From positions 45,147,288 through 45,211,287 of the forward strand of contig OY986438.1 in NCBI GenBank assembly GCA_963920525.1: a stretch of DNA of 64,000 nucleotides, in the 5' to 3' direction. The notes under the pieces are model-generated. The model did not search any database. It was not told the DNA's origin and saw nothing but the letters and a program-made list of their open reading frames with translations. Origin of the DNA: Dichetophora obliterata (taxonomy: Eukaryota; Arthropoda; Insecta; Diptera; Sciomyzidae). Positions 33,980-44,591 of this stretch are shown here, piece by piece (the first letter of the stretch is position 1; each line of letters starts with the position of its first letter). Made by a program: the position numbers and the translations under genes.

Positions 33980-34589
33980 AGGCTGGGTCGATTTGCAAAC
34001 CAATGTTGCCTGGGAGATTTTCGGATCAGGTAAAAAAAGTTACTAAAAAAAAAGAAAAAAAAGGGGGAAGGGGGGTGCATTCTACCCTATCACACCATCA
34101 ATTTTGTGAATATTTTCTTCACGCGTTTTTTTCCAAAAATTTTTTGTATAAAAACGTGCTAGAGCAAAGTTGACGCCAGAAATAAAATTCTTGCACCCAA
34201 TTCAACCTAAAAACGGTCTAACATTGTTACGTTTTTATACAGAAATTTATCGTAAAAAATTCCTAAAGAAAAAATTTCACAAAATTCAAGGTATAATATT
34301 TTATAGGATTCACCACAGCGCCACCTAGAGGGTCTAACAAAACCAAAAAAAATTTCGGAGCACCACACGAACATATGGTGTGAATATAAGGTGGATAGCT
34401 TCTGTGCTTCAGCCATGATGGTCAAAAATAGTTACGCACCAACGTTAAGATTAAACCTAAAAATTCACAAAATAGAAGGTGTGATAGGGTAAAGTGCACC
34501 TTGTCCTTTTTTTTGGAACTTTTCATGCCCGAACCGAAAATCGCCCAGGCAACATCGGTTTTTTAACTCCGTACAAATCGACCAAGCGT
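33980..34589. mobile_element. Non-autonomous DNA element with long inverted ends
   Basis: The left AGGCTGGGTCGATTTG pairs imperfectly with AAATCGACCAAGCGT. Further in, GTTGCCTGGGAGATTTTCGG pairs with CCGAAAATCGCCCAGGCAAC, and TACCCTATCACACC pairs with GGTGTGATAGGGTA. It sits inside the minisatellite. Flanks share GTTCAT. No transposase. Confidence 0.65.
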
Positions 34590-34611
34590 ACTGGTTCATA
34601 AAGTATATATA

Positions 34612-34640
34612 TCCACATTCTTGACCAAATCCTTGTCATC
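34612..34640. repeat. Minisatellite remnant between two insertions
   Basis: CTTGACCAAATCCTTGTC is a short piece of the 12-bp array, left between the DNA element and the LINE. Confidence 0.55.
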
Positions 34641-35488
34641 CCTGGTTTACACAAGAGGTAAAGCATCTGATTGAAAAACGGGATACTTTGTAAAACAGAT
34701 GGAAAAGATATAGATGCTCAGTTATTTATACCGAATTTAAATCCTCTCCGAATTTAAATGCTGTGTCAGCGGTGTTACGTAGAAATAAAAAATCCTTTTA
34801 TGAGAGCAGATTTACAAGAAGTAACTCGAGTTCATCCTTTTGGAAAAATATTCCTGAAACAAGAATAAATCTTACAAAACACTACAGAAATTATAGATCT
34901 TGATGAACTTAATAAAAAATGTATTAAGCCATTTTTTTCAACAAACATCGTCAGTTCCTCCGACCCCAGTAGCTAATCAGTGAATGGTTTTGCCATATTT
35001 TGTATTGACACCATAACCGTTGGTCTAGTCTTACTAAAAATAAAATTTAAAGCCGCAGGATCAGATGGCATTCATCCAGAATTCATAAAAATTATTCTCC
35101 CAGCTATTCTTAGCAATATAACACACATATTTAATACAATTATAATGACGTCATAATTTCCATCCATATGGAAGATATCAAAATTTTCACCTTTGCCAAA
35201 GTCACAATCTCAAAATAATATTGAATGTCGACCAATAGCCATTCTTCCTGTTCTAAGCAAAGCCTTTGAAACCATCACAAGCCATCAATTAAAATTTTAC
35301 TTATACGTCAACATTCTCATCACAAAACATCAATCTGGTTTTCAAGCTAAACAAAGTTGCACAACAGCGCTTCTTAAAGTATGCGAAGATATTAGATCTG
35401 GCCTAGATAAGGATATGTTTTTATTAATGGTCTATTTAGATTTCTCAAAAGCTTTTGACTGTATTGATCATAGCTTGTACACAAACTT

Positions 35489-36369
35489 CCCAATCAGCCA
35501 AACAAGCTTGAAATAAGCTTTAAACAAGCTTAAAATCGTAAGCATCAAGCTTGGAAAAAGCTTACGATTACTATTGGAAAATGCTTACAAGTAATTGTAG
35601 AAAAAAAGAAAACGATCCCTTGGAAAAATATTACTTACTATAAGCTTAATCCAAGTGTTTCTTTACAATTGGAAATTAGTATTTGAATAAGCTTTTTCCA
35701 AGTGTTTTTTTACAGTTGGAAATTAGTATTTCAATACGCAACTTTTATGTATAAATATATTTACCAAACATCTTTAATTGACAAATAAGAATAAAAAAGG
35801 TAAATTCGCCGGTACGAGAAGCTGTACCGTCCTCATTTCTCACTATCAAACTTGACTTGCCTTCAAGAAAACTTGCCTTGTTGCATTTTAAGCCCTCAGT
35901 TGTGGTTCTTGTCCTTTACATTCAATATTTTCCACAATTAAGTCGTGGATTTCTATGTTTAATTTCCATAATTCTTAAATGTAGTAAAGAGCAAAGAAAG
36001 TGAAAAAAACCATGGCCGAACCCGGACTCGAACCGGGGACGTCTGGGTTGATAGTCTAGCGCACTCTCCACTAGACTAGACTAGACTGTTAACAGGCCAA
36101 CAGTTAACAGCAATCTCAACTTTGAACAGTTGCAAAATTATTACCTTGGCTAACATTTTGCAAGTATGATTGGAAAACACTTACTTAAAGCAAGTCTTTA
36201 TAAGTATTATTGTACAACACTTACTTTTTGTTTTTTACGCAATAATTCTACAAAGAAACTTGGAAATTTATTACCTATGCAAGTGTTTTACAAGCGTGCT
36301 TGGAAAAGGCTTAGTTTTTGCATTGTATGTAACCTTAATCCAATCACTATTTCTAAATGGCTGATTGGG
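35489..36369. mobile_element. Family A non-autonomous element, copy 2 (inverted)
   Basis: Perfect 12-bp ends CCCAATCAGCCA and TGGCTGATTGGG, with subterminal CTTGGAAAA/GCTTAC motifs. Each end aligns with the opposite end of 5268-6487. It interrupts the LINE between SKAFDCIDHS and the TSYLSD block. It contains a SINE copy at 35891-36095. TSD unclear. Confidence 0.7.
35891..36095 (-). mobile_element. SINE copy S3 with clear tRNA-like head
   Basis: Body 35891-36000 matches 5131-5212 and 16405-16460. The head at 36013-36085, read on the minus strand, has an A-box-like TAGTGGAGAGTGCGC and the B box GGTTCGAGTCC inside a perfect 5-bp T-arm (CCCGG-TTCGAGT-CCGGG). The anticodon and acceptor stems do not pair, so it is a tRNA-derived SINE, not a tRNA. 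CTAGA repeats follow (36070-36089). Confidence 0.7.
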
Positions 36370-36537
36370 TTGGTGCTCAATACTTTTTTCATGACTCTGC
36401 GTAAACTTATGACATCATATCTCAGCGATTGTACACAGTTCGTTTGTCTACACAATAAAAGTGAGTCAAGACTGAAGGTTTTATCAGGTGTACCGCAGGG
36501 CTCCGTTTTAGGTCCTCTTTTATTTATTACTTTTATT

Positions 36538-36824
36538 AACCTTCACCTGGCATGCTCAGCCTGAGTAACATACCTGGACTCGTGGGGTACATACGAACCC
36601 CAGTGATTAAAATCTTTGTAAAAATTTAAATATTGATTATTTTGTCTCAAAAAAATTCAGAAATTATCTTTAGATAACACTTTAAATTTTAGAATAGTCC
36701 AAGTTGAAAAAAAATAAAGATCAGCGTTCATAAAAAATCCGTAAAGTTAGAAAAAAATTCCAAAAAAATAAAAACGAGAAAAAACGTGGGGTATGTACGT
36801 ACCCCACGAGGCCAGGTGAAAGTT
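36538..36824. mobile_element. TTAA-flanked MITE (piggyBac-type)
   Basis: Ends CCTTCACCTGGC and GCCAGGTGAAAG, followed inward by CTCGTGGGGTAC / GTACCCCACGAG. TTAA lies on each side (36534-36537; 36825-36828). Removing the element and one TTAA restores the conserved LINE reading frame across FI-ND (the usual FINDL-type RT motif). TTAA duplication is the mark of piggyBac. About 287 bp, non-coding. Confidence 0.8.
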
Positions 36825-37855
36825 AATGATATGATTGTTTTACTATGTGCGATATGCTTTACTATCATCACATATACGCTGATGATATACAGTTGTATAA
36901 GCTCTATCCTAGATCAAGTAAGAACATAGCTGCAAATGAAGTCAATTTGGTGTTGCACAGAGTTTTCCTGTAATCAATTGAAAATGGGCTAAGTCTCAAT
37001 CCTATTAAAACTTAGGCAATGCTAATCGATAGACGAAAAATTAATGAAGAATGCCATCCTCTTTTTCTTAACAACACCTCCATTGAGTATGTTGAAAGCT
37101 TTAAGAATCTCGGAGTATATTTCAATAAAAGCCTTACATGGAGTACTTATATTAACCGTATAATGGCAAAGATTTATGCGGCCTTGCGTGGGCTTAGTCC
37201 TACTTCTAAGTTTCTGTCTCAGAAAGTTAAGCTTAGGCTTGTAAAGTGATGCATTTTAACCATATTTATGTATAGCTTTTACAAGCATGGATCAGGAATC
37301 AAATCGTAAGCTAACAGTGGCTTACAATAGTTGCTCTAGATTTATATATATATCATTGATAGACAAACTCACATCTCCGCCTTCGTAAATCAAATTTCTG
37401 TTTGTTCGCTAAACAATTTTTTAAATGATCGCACCATATTGTTGCTCTATAATATAATAAATACTAAGAAGCCTGTTTATCTAAAAAGATATCTAAAGAT
37501 ATCTAAAAAGATTATCTTAAAAGATACTCTAATGCAAACACATTCAAAGAAAAACATGTTTAAACATTTCACCAGTATTTAATAACTTAAATGTTTTCTA
37601 ATATTTTTGCTACTTTCGTTATCTATTCCTACTTTTATCATTTTTCTTCTTTATTCACTCTGTTAAATCAACATATTGTAAATAAATATATGAATTGTAA
37701 TTTAATGTAATTTAAAACTATCATTTTTATTAATTAGTTTTATTTTCATTGTTATTAGTGTATTCATTTTGAAATTTTATGTTTGTACATATCAAAAAGA
37801 GAAATCTTATTTGTACTTAACGTTCAGTTATCAATAAAATAAATAAATAAAAATA

Positions 37856-38030
37856 ATCCATAAATAAGTCCTTTATCCCAATCTTTGTCCAAATCCATAT
37901 TTAAATACTTGTTCCAATCCATGCCTAATTCCTTGCCCTTTCTTTTACCAAATCCTCATATAAATCCTTGTCCTAATTCATGCTCAAATTCGTGTGCAAA
38001 TTTGTCCCAATCTTTGTTAAACCCTTTTCC
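37856..38030. repeat. 12-bp minisatellite, right part
   Basis: Variants of CCAATCTTTGTCC and AATCCATGCC continue the array seen at 33290-33979, starting immediately after the LINE tail. Confidence 0.7.
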
Positions 38031-38202
38031 TTATTGTTGTTTCCGCTGTTATTTTCGTTTTTGATTTAGCGTTTTCTTTTGTTTTTGTCTTTGATTTCGT
38101 TTAGGTTCCTGTAAAATGTTGGTAAATAAGTACAAAGACCCTTGCAATTGGCACCATAAAATTCACCGTAATGTCTATAGCCTGCGTTATATATGTAGTT
38201 TC

Positions 38203-38600
38203 ATGCAACGTTTTTGCTTTTTTGTTGCACTTTTGATGCATTTAGTTGCTACCGCCGCGATCCCTTGACGCCATACATTTTTAAGCGATTTTTTTCAGGA
38301 GTGCAAAAAATCAATTTTTACTATTGCATAACAAATTTGCAACGGTATTTAATTTTTGTTGCAGAAACTGATTCCTAAGAGCACTAATGACGTCATTACC
38401 TTTTTCTTTTTTGTCGTATTCCACCGAAATTCTTTCAAAATTTTCACCGTAACCCAGGTACTCACCGAGAAATAATTCCATGCAACGCCGTTACATGTTT
38501 GTTGCATTTTCAATCTTGAAGCGGCTCTCTTCGGGTTCTCATGACGTCATAAATTAGTTGTCCATTTTGTCAGGAGCCAAAGAACCAAATTTTACTCGCG
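38203..38600. repeat. Degenerate ~120-150-bp tandem repeat, left part
   Basis: Three units start near 38203, 38325 and 38477 with TTCATGCAACG-like sequence, carry TTTGTTGCA, and end in TGACGCCAT or TGACGTCAT. Two more units follow at about 40409 and 40549 after an interruption. The 8-bp palindrome TGACGTCA is a CREB/ATF-type site; any regulatory role is inference. Confidence 0.55.
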
Positions 38601-38607
38601 TTTACTA

Positions 38608-39032
38608 CACTCATAAAAAAAATTCACATTAAGCAACTGTAAAATTAACAGTTTTTGTTGACAAAAATCGTCCGACATTAAAAAATGTTAAAATTGACAT
38701 TAAAGTAATGTATTTTTAACATTATGAAAATTACATCGAAAAATGTATAACTTATAAGATAATAATGTAATTTTAACATTAAAAATGTAAATAAGTGTCA
38801 TTATATTAATGTACTTAAAACATTTAAAATGTAAAATCAACACGATAAATCGAGAATAAAATGTAAAATTGACATTATATAAATGTTATTTTGATATGAT
38901 AATCATGTTAATTTTACTTGCATTAATGTTGAATTTAGTAAGCAAAATGATAAATAAAACACTTATTTTTGATTACTTTTTGATAACTTTTTATTCAACT
39001 TTTTTAACTTTTTTCAACTTTTTTATGTAGTT
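38608..39032. repeat. AT-rich block of TAATGT/ACATTA motifs
   Basis: Starts ACACTCATAAAAAAAA and repeats short palindromic words (AATGTAAAATTGACATTA and variants) to about 38960. Probably a non-autonomous element or its subterminal region; ends not defined. Confidence 0.4.
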
Positions 39033-39044
39033 TAGCATTTACAG
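39033..39044. repeat. Direct repeat TAGCATTTACAG (left)
   Basis: Identical 12 bp occur at 40380-40391 on the far side of the GC-richer block; a likely target-site duplication. Confidence 0.55.
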
Positions 39045-40379
39045 AAAGCCACTATGTTTTTAACGTTGACCCCTGCCGCGAAGGCTTAATTCAACGGTGC
39101 TCCAATGCTTGGGACAAATATGAAGCGTCGGTCAACGCCCCTTCGGAATTCAAGAAAGACCATTTTTGAAAGGTTCCTCTAATTACATGCCACAGAACCC
39201 CAGCACTGATGTCAAAAAGACACTATACATGACCGTGACTCATTCAGTCACTCGAATTTAAACATGACTTGGTTATTTTAATAACCATGGGTCATCTCAG
39301 TATACTATACCAAGTAATACAACCCTTTATTTGATCCGCACAAAATCATCCCATTCATATCAGAGGTCATCACTCTCTGACACGAAAAATTAAGGCGGCA
39401 ACTAGGCCTGTCACTCATGCAATCAAATTCCTCAATCTCAAATGGTCACAACTCAGACTATTTAGGTTTCCCCGTCGCCTGTACTCAAATTCCAAAGGTA
39501 ACAGTATATTGATCCGGTAGTTGCTTACCTTCCTAACATTTACTGTTTGAAATTGGCGAGATTCAATCTACCATCATTCTCTTAGTAATTTAAGGGAATC
39601 ACCAACCCGAGTTCAACTAAAGTGTAACTCACACCGGCCTTCCTGGCCTAACCACAGTCAGAGCGAATTTAAAACCCACGTGGGCCTAACCCATATGATA
39701 GTCAAAACCCGGGCAAAAGGCTCCACCTGACAAGGCTCTTCAACATTCCGTCTACAGACCAAAAGTTCTTAGAACATTTATATTTGACTGTGACACCTTC
39801 AGCCACTCGAATTGTACTTGGCAAGGTTAAAAAATAACCATAGGTTTCCCAGTAAAACCGGGTAAACCTCAATTCTACTTATGCAACGTCGTTTTCCTAA
39901 ATTAAGACTAATAAAAGCCTTAACAGAAAACTAAGAAGCATGAGCCGTTGTATACAAATTTGCTTATACAACGGTCCGAAGGTTAAATGTTTCCTACATA
40001 ATAACCTTTATTCTAAGATAGGTCTGCAGAACGACAATAGATCAGGTCTCCTCATCATTGATGGATGACTATCCCCGCTCTTCAAGTTATGTTGGATTGA
40101 TCGTCCATCGAAAGCATATTACAACTACGGTGTTATGATAACTTAATATCAAAACAATGCTTTCTCCAAGAATTTGGCAGCAACATCCAAGGCTCTAGGT
40201 AAACCTTTTCTTTTACAGTTATCAGACGAACATTCAGGAGCCGTGCCTCCAGAAAGAACTCATTATGAGATCAGTTCATGGGCCGTGCCCCATGAACTGC
40301 CCATCCAATAACCAACCCTCACCCTTCCATTCCTGGCTTGGGACAGGCAGATTCCCCGAAGGTCCTCTGGCGGGTTTAC
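39045..40379. other. Hairpin-rich, ORF-free 1.3-kb insertion of unknown class
   Basis: Visibly richer in G and C than its surroundings, with no open frame above about 60 codons. It holds several exact or near-exact hairpins: GGTTATT/AATAACC (about 39272), CCGTTGTATA/TATACAACGG (about 39943-39972) and CAGTTCATGGG/CCCATGAACTG (about 40272-40299). It also contains an internal duplication: GACCGTGACTC...AATAACCATGGG near 39231-39290 and GACTGTGACAC...AATAACCATAGG near 39787-39852. There are no terminal inverted repeats and no A-rich tail. Bounded by 12-bp direct repeats, it looks like a retroposed or structured non-coding RNA-like sequence, or part of an unknown mobile element. I do not recognise it. 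Confidence 0.5.
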
Positions 40380-40391
40380 TAGCATTTACAG
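40380..40391. repeat. Direct repeat TAGCATTTACAG (right)
   Basis: Partner of 39033-39044. Confidence 0.55.
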
Positions 40392-40404
40392 TAGCATCTT
40401 AACC

Positions 40405-40640
40405 CAACGGGTCAATTCCATGCAATAATTTTTCAGTTTTATTGCTTAAACGACTCCCTCCGTGTTCTAATGACGCCATATTTTTTTTTACCTTAACAGG
40501 TAACCATAACTTTTATTGTAGCGCTTATACTTAGCGTGCTGTAATTCTAAGCAACGCCATTGCATTTCAACTTTCATTTTCTTTGAAACTTCGAGGCAAG
40601 ACGTAACGTTTTAAGCAAAAAGTCACTTTTTTACCCTAAT
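40405..40640. repeat. Tandem repeat with TGACGTCA-like sites, right part
   Basis: Units near 40409 (TTCCATGCAATA... TGACGCCAT) and 40549 (GCAACGCCATTGCA) resume the array of 38203-38600. Confidence 0.5.
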
Positions 40641-41992
40641 TAACCCTTTATAAGGCAGAGGGAATGTATTTACCGCTAACATAAGTAATATATTTCAAGT
40701 ATTCAATATAAGTAATATATTCTCTTAGCGTATTTCACCAAAAATTTTGGTGGTGAAATATCAGCTCTGCAAAATAATAATTTTGTTTGCGTCAAAAATG
40801 GAAAATCGTACAAAATACTTTTTTTTTTACAATTGTATTGCCTCCACAACAAAACCGCTATCGTCTCACAGTGGACGGAAAAGTAGGTTTTTTGGCATTT
40901 GGCGGTCAAAAATCTATAACGTCTAAACAAATCAAAAAATTGTTAAGCAGTTTTCGGCATATGAAAGAGTAAACATATACCTTTAATGTGAGATATTATA
41001 GTAACATCTGGAATATTAGCTTCTACATCTTTTATATTAGCGTGGAATAACATCTGGAATATTAGCGTGGTGGTAGGTGTGGTTCATATCCGATTTTAGT
41101 CATTTTTGAATGTGTTCTTTATTTTGCAGAGAAACAAGTCTGAACTCAGTTTCAAGGCGATATCTCGAAAACTAATGCATTTACGAATGTTATACCATGT
41201 TGGTAACGTCACTTTGTATGGGAGGTAGGCTGGTAGATAGCAACTTTTTAATTTTTTTTGTAACAAAGATAAAATATGTACCTTTTATATGAAAACTTTA
41301 AATAATTTGTTAGATTTTTGCTTCTCTATTTTGTATACCCTACGTTTAAGAAACGTAATAGGGGTGTTTTTACTTTGTCATTACGTTTGTAACGCTAATA
41401 AGGATTCGTGGCAGGTATAAAGAATTATATACATATATTCAAATATATATATTTGCAATATATTTATGTATATATATATTGCAAATTTGTTTGGCAAGCT
41501 TCTTTTGCCAGCTTAAATTTCAGCATCGATTTCGAGCAGTGCTTTAAGCGCTTTTTACGTTATTTACAATACAAGATTTGGAACCTTCATTGATATAGCT
41601 CCATAGTATTGTGACTGACAATATTTTTGCCAATTAAAGCAGCGACGATATTATCATTTTTAAATATGTTATCAAACACAAAGTTGCAACAAAATCGCAA
41701 GTTACACTTTCCATTGCATATCTTATGATTACGCGTAAGAGTTTTTGTGGGAAATACATTTCCTATGCGGATGTACGGCTTTATATATAAAAACTGTGCA
41801 CAAAAAGGGTTCTACCTGCTAACCTATTCAGTATGTTGATTATGCCTATTATCAGTAAATGTATGATTATGCCTAATTGAAAAAAGTGTTCTACCAGCGG
41901 CGAATGGCGGTTATAGTATATTTGAGAAAAAGTTTTTAAATACTTTCAGCTATCTAAAAAATCCGATCTAGCTCTGACGTTGTACGACCTTG
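40641..41992. other. Non-coding DNA, small duplications only
   Basis: AACATCTGGAATATTAGC occurs twice (about 41004 and 41048). A TTTCACCA...TGGTGGTGAAA inverted repeat lies near 40734-40757, and ATATAT-rich palindromes near 41430-41490. No gene seen. Confidence 0.4.
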
Positions 41993-41994
41993 TA

Positions 41995-43250
41995 AAGGGT
42001 GTTTTTTATAGGGTGATACAACTTTAAGTTGGCATCACTGCTTTTTTTTACCACCCATTTAACAGCTGATAGTTGCTTTTTGTTTAGTTTGCTTGGACAT
42101 ATCATTATGGATCGACTTACACCAGAGCAACGCGTGCAAATTGTGGAAATTTTTAATCAAAATAATGGTTCTGTTCGTAAAACTTATCGTGCACTTCGTC
42201 CATTTTATGGCGTACATAATCGTCCTTCAGCGTTGCTAATTCGAAAAACAATAGATCGTTTTCGGACCACATTTACTGTTACTGATAATGTGCATCCCGT
42301 GAGACGCTGAACAGTGCGCACTAAAGAACCTGTAGCCGCTGTACAGGAAAGCATTGAAGATGATCCTAATCAATCAATTCGTCGCCGTTCTCAGCAATGG
42401 GGTTGTGTCCTTCCACTTTATGGAAGATTTTACGAATATATCTTGGCAAACGACCATCGTATGCGCCGCCAATTCCGCGAATGGGCTGAAGCACAAATTG
42501 ATATTGATTTTGAATTTCCATGGAAAATTTTATTTTCCGATGAAGCCCATTTTTGGTTGAATGGGTACGTAAATAAACAGAATTTTCGTATTTGGAGTGA
42601 GGAGAATTCACAAGCTTTTGTCGAAACACCATTACATCCACAGAAAATTACTGTTTGGTGCGCTTTATGGGCTGCCGGAGTCATTGGCCCATATGTCTTC
42701 AAAAACGATGATGGTCAGAATGTTACTGTCAATATTGAACGGTATAGGAGCATGATTCGAAGTTTTTTCGTACCTCAATTAGCTGGCATTAATCTTGCTG
42801 ATATGTGGTTCCAACAGGAAGGAGCCACATGCCACACAGTGGGCGCTACAATTGATTTACTCAAGGAAACTTTTGACGAAAAAATAATTTCACGCCCAAT
42901 TAATTGGCCCTCAAGATGGTGTGATTTAACCCCATTGGATTATTTTCTTTGGGGTTATGTAAAGTCACTTGTCTACGTCGATAAACCATAAACAATTGAT
43001 CACCTGGAAATCAACATTCGAAGAGTTATCGGCGAGATACGGCCGCAAATGCTGCGAAAAGTTGGTGAAAATTGGTGTTCCAGATTGCGCCTTGTACGCG
43101 CCAGCCGTGGTCGCCACATGGCCAAAATTATATTTAAGCATTAATGTCATAAAATTTTCTATCCAATAAAGCCCGTTCCATTGATATTAAAAATATATTA
43201 ATATGTTTTATTATGATTTAAACTTGTATCACTCTATAAAAAACACCCTT
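41995..43250 (+). mobile_element. Mariner/Tc1-superfamily element with 32-bp TIRs
   Basis: The ends start AAGGGTGTTTTTTATAG on both sides; the 32-bp repeats differ at two positions. TA lies at 41993-41994 and 43251-43252. The 1256-bp interior holds one inactivated transposase gene. Complete ends and only a handful of lesions suggest a fairly recent copy. Confidence 0.9.
42107..43144 (+). pseudogene. Mariner-like transposase (last residue Asp), inactivated
   Basis: Starts MDRLTPEQRVQIVEIFNQN. Lesions in order: a TGA at about 42308 after VRR; a frame change and small deletion near 42400-42450, where GLCPSTLWKILRIYLG is in another frame and the following stretch before NDHRMRRQF is missing; and a TAA at about 42989. 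The catalytic region reads FSDEAHFWLNG (first Asp), WFQQEGATCHT (second position, normally QQDGA: Asp to Glu) and CDLTPLDYFLWG (third Asp). A loss of the second Asp plus stops means no activity. The protein family cuts and pastes the element into TA sites. Confidence 0.85.
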
Positions 43251-43366
43251 TATGAGTTTTCTCAAAATTAGTTAAAAAATTGACTTAAATAAAAATCGTC
43301 AAAAATATTAAAAAGCATATATTGTAACAATATTTAAAATTTTTCAAAACGCATTTTAACTACCTT

Positions 43367-44591
43367 CCCAGTAGCGGATGGAATATATTCCGAATATATG
43401 AAGCACCAATTACCTTGTAATGACCACTACTTCCGACTATATTACCTTACTATGCATAAAAGGCCTTACATTTCACATTGAATGAGATAGGTGGTAAGTG
43501 ATCGCCTCCCTTCAGCATTACCTAGAAGTTATGGAGTAACATACTACTTGTATTAAGTTATTCGAATGTACTCTTTGGAAGCAACTATGGAATGAATTAC
43601 TAGTAACAGCAATTAGCAATGAGAAAGAAAAAACCAGTTCTGCAAGGCACTACAAGTAATGAATTCAGAAATTTGTTCTATTTTTCAGTTAATAATAAAT
43701 TGCTTTGTTATGAAAAAAATAGCCACGTAACAAGTTTAAAGCATCTGATTCTTAGCACATTACAAGTAATGAATTATTTGAGCACTTCTTGGTATTGCAG
43801 AAAGCAGGCAATCACTTCATTTGTATCTCATTGAAAGGAAAGTGTAAAGGCGGAATAACTGACCACGTTCAGCAAGTTCTATAAGTATTTTATTGTAAGT
43901 TTTTGAGCTTTATCCTTCTCCACACTCAATGAGAGAGTATCAAAAAATTGCTACATGCTCTTTGATTGGACTAGAATAATTTAAATTTTTGCAGAAAACT
44001 TTCTGAAGGTGATATGTAAATTCCGCTTAGGACATTTTAAATTTGAATTTCATTTATTTATGTTTGTAAATGTTTGTTTATAAATGTATGTTACATATGT
44101 TATACTAATACAAATGACTTTTTTTGTATATAAAAATGTATATAAATGATTCAATTTGTTGCTTTCAGGGTTTTTCCAACTCCATGGACTGGCGCTTAGC
44201 TTTGTTTGTGATGCAAACTTTTTTGAAATGTGCGTTTTTGAACAACTTAAATGAATGACGCACCTCTTTAATGAAGCGCATTTCGTCATATCCTTCCCTC
44301 TTACTGGCTTCTAAAGTAAATATAAAGAATAAACTTATTTATAAAGAAACATATTTTGAAGAGTAAAAAGAGTAAGGCGCTCTTTTTTTATTTTTTCAAT
44401 AATACTTTTTCTTTTCATCACGACAATTTGATTTGATTTGATATTTGCAAAATCACTGCATTACTTTTCCTTGTATGCTACATTACAGGTAATGAGGTAT
44501 GAGTTAATTACTTCTGCTATACGCAGATTCCTTACCTGGTAATTTATTCTGTATTAGTTCTATGGTAGCCACTGGCAAATCCGCTGCTGGG
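43367..44591. mobile_element. Non-autonomous element, CCCAGYAGCGGAT ends
   Basis: CCCAGTAGCGGAT at the left and ATCCGCTGCTGGG at the right are inverted. Both subterminal regions repeat ATTACCTNGTAAT-like words (about 43410-43530 and 44480-44550). No transposase frame. TSD not found. Confidence 0.55.

Larger units (their letters stand above)
34641..37560 (+). pseudogene. LINE reverse transcriptase remnant
   Basis: Recognisable pieces: KFKAAGSDGIHPEFIK, SPLPKSQSQNNIECRPI, LDFSKAFDCIDHS (first catalytic Asp), then after the first insertion TSYLSDCTQFVCL and SGVPQGSVLGPLLF, then after the second IYADDIQLY (active site), FKNLGVYFNKSLTW and LRLVK. Stops and shifts occur throughout. The conserved order matches CR1/Jockey-group reverse transcriptase. 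No function can remain. Confidence 0.75.
34641..37855 (+). mobile_element. CR1-group LINE, 5'-truncated and twice interrupted
   Basis: Plus-strand LINE beginning inside ORF2, after the endonuclease (PWFTQEVKHLIEKRD), and ending in an (AAAT)n tail at about 37833-37855. It split the 12-bp minisatellite. Two DNA elements lie inside it (35489-36369 and about 36538-36824). It is a different and older copy than the minus-strand LINE at 448-5123. Confidence 0.75.

Noticed and set aside
36013..36085. Functional tRNA gene
   Set aside because: The T-arm and A/B boxes are good, but the acceptor and anticodon stems do not pair and the sequence continues into a SINE body found elsewhere.
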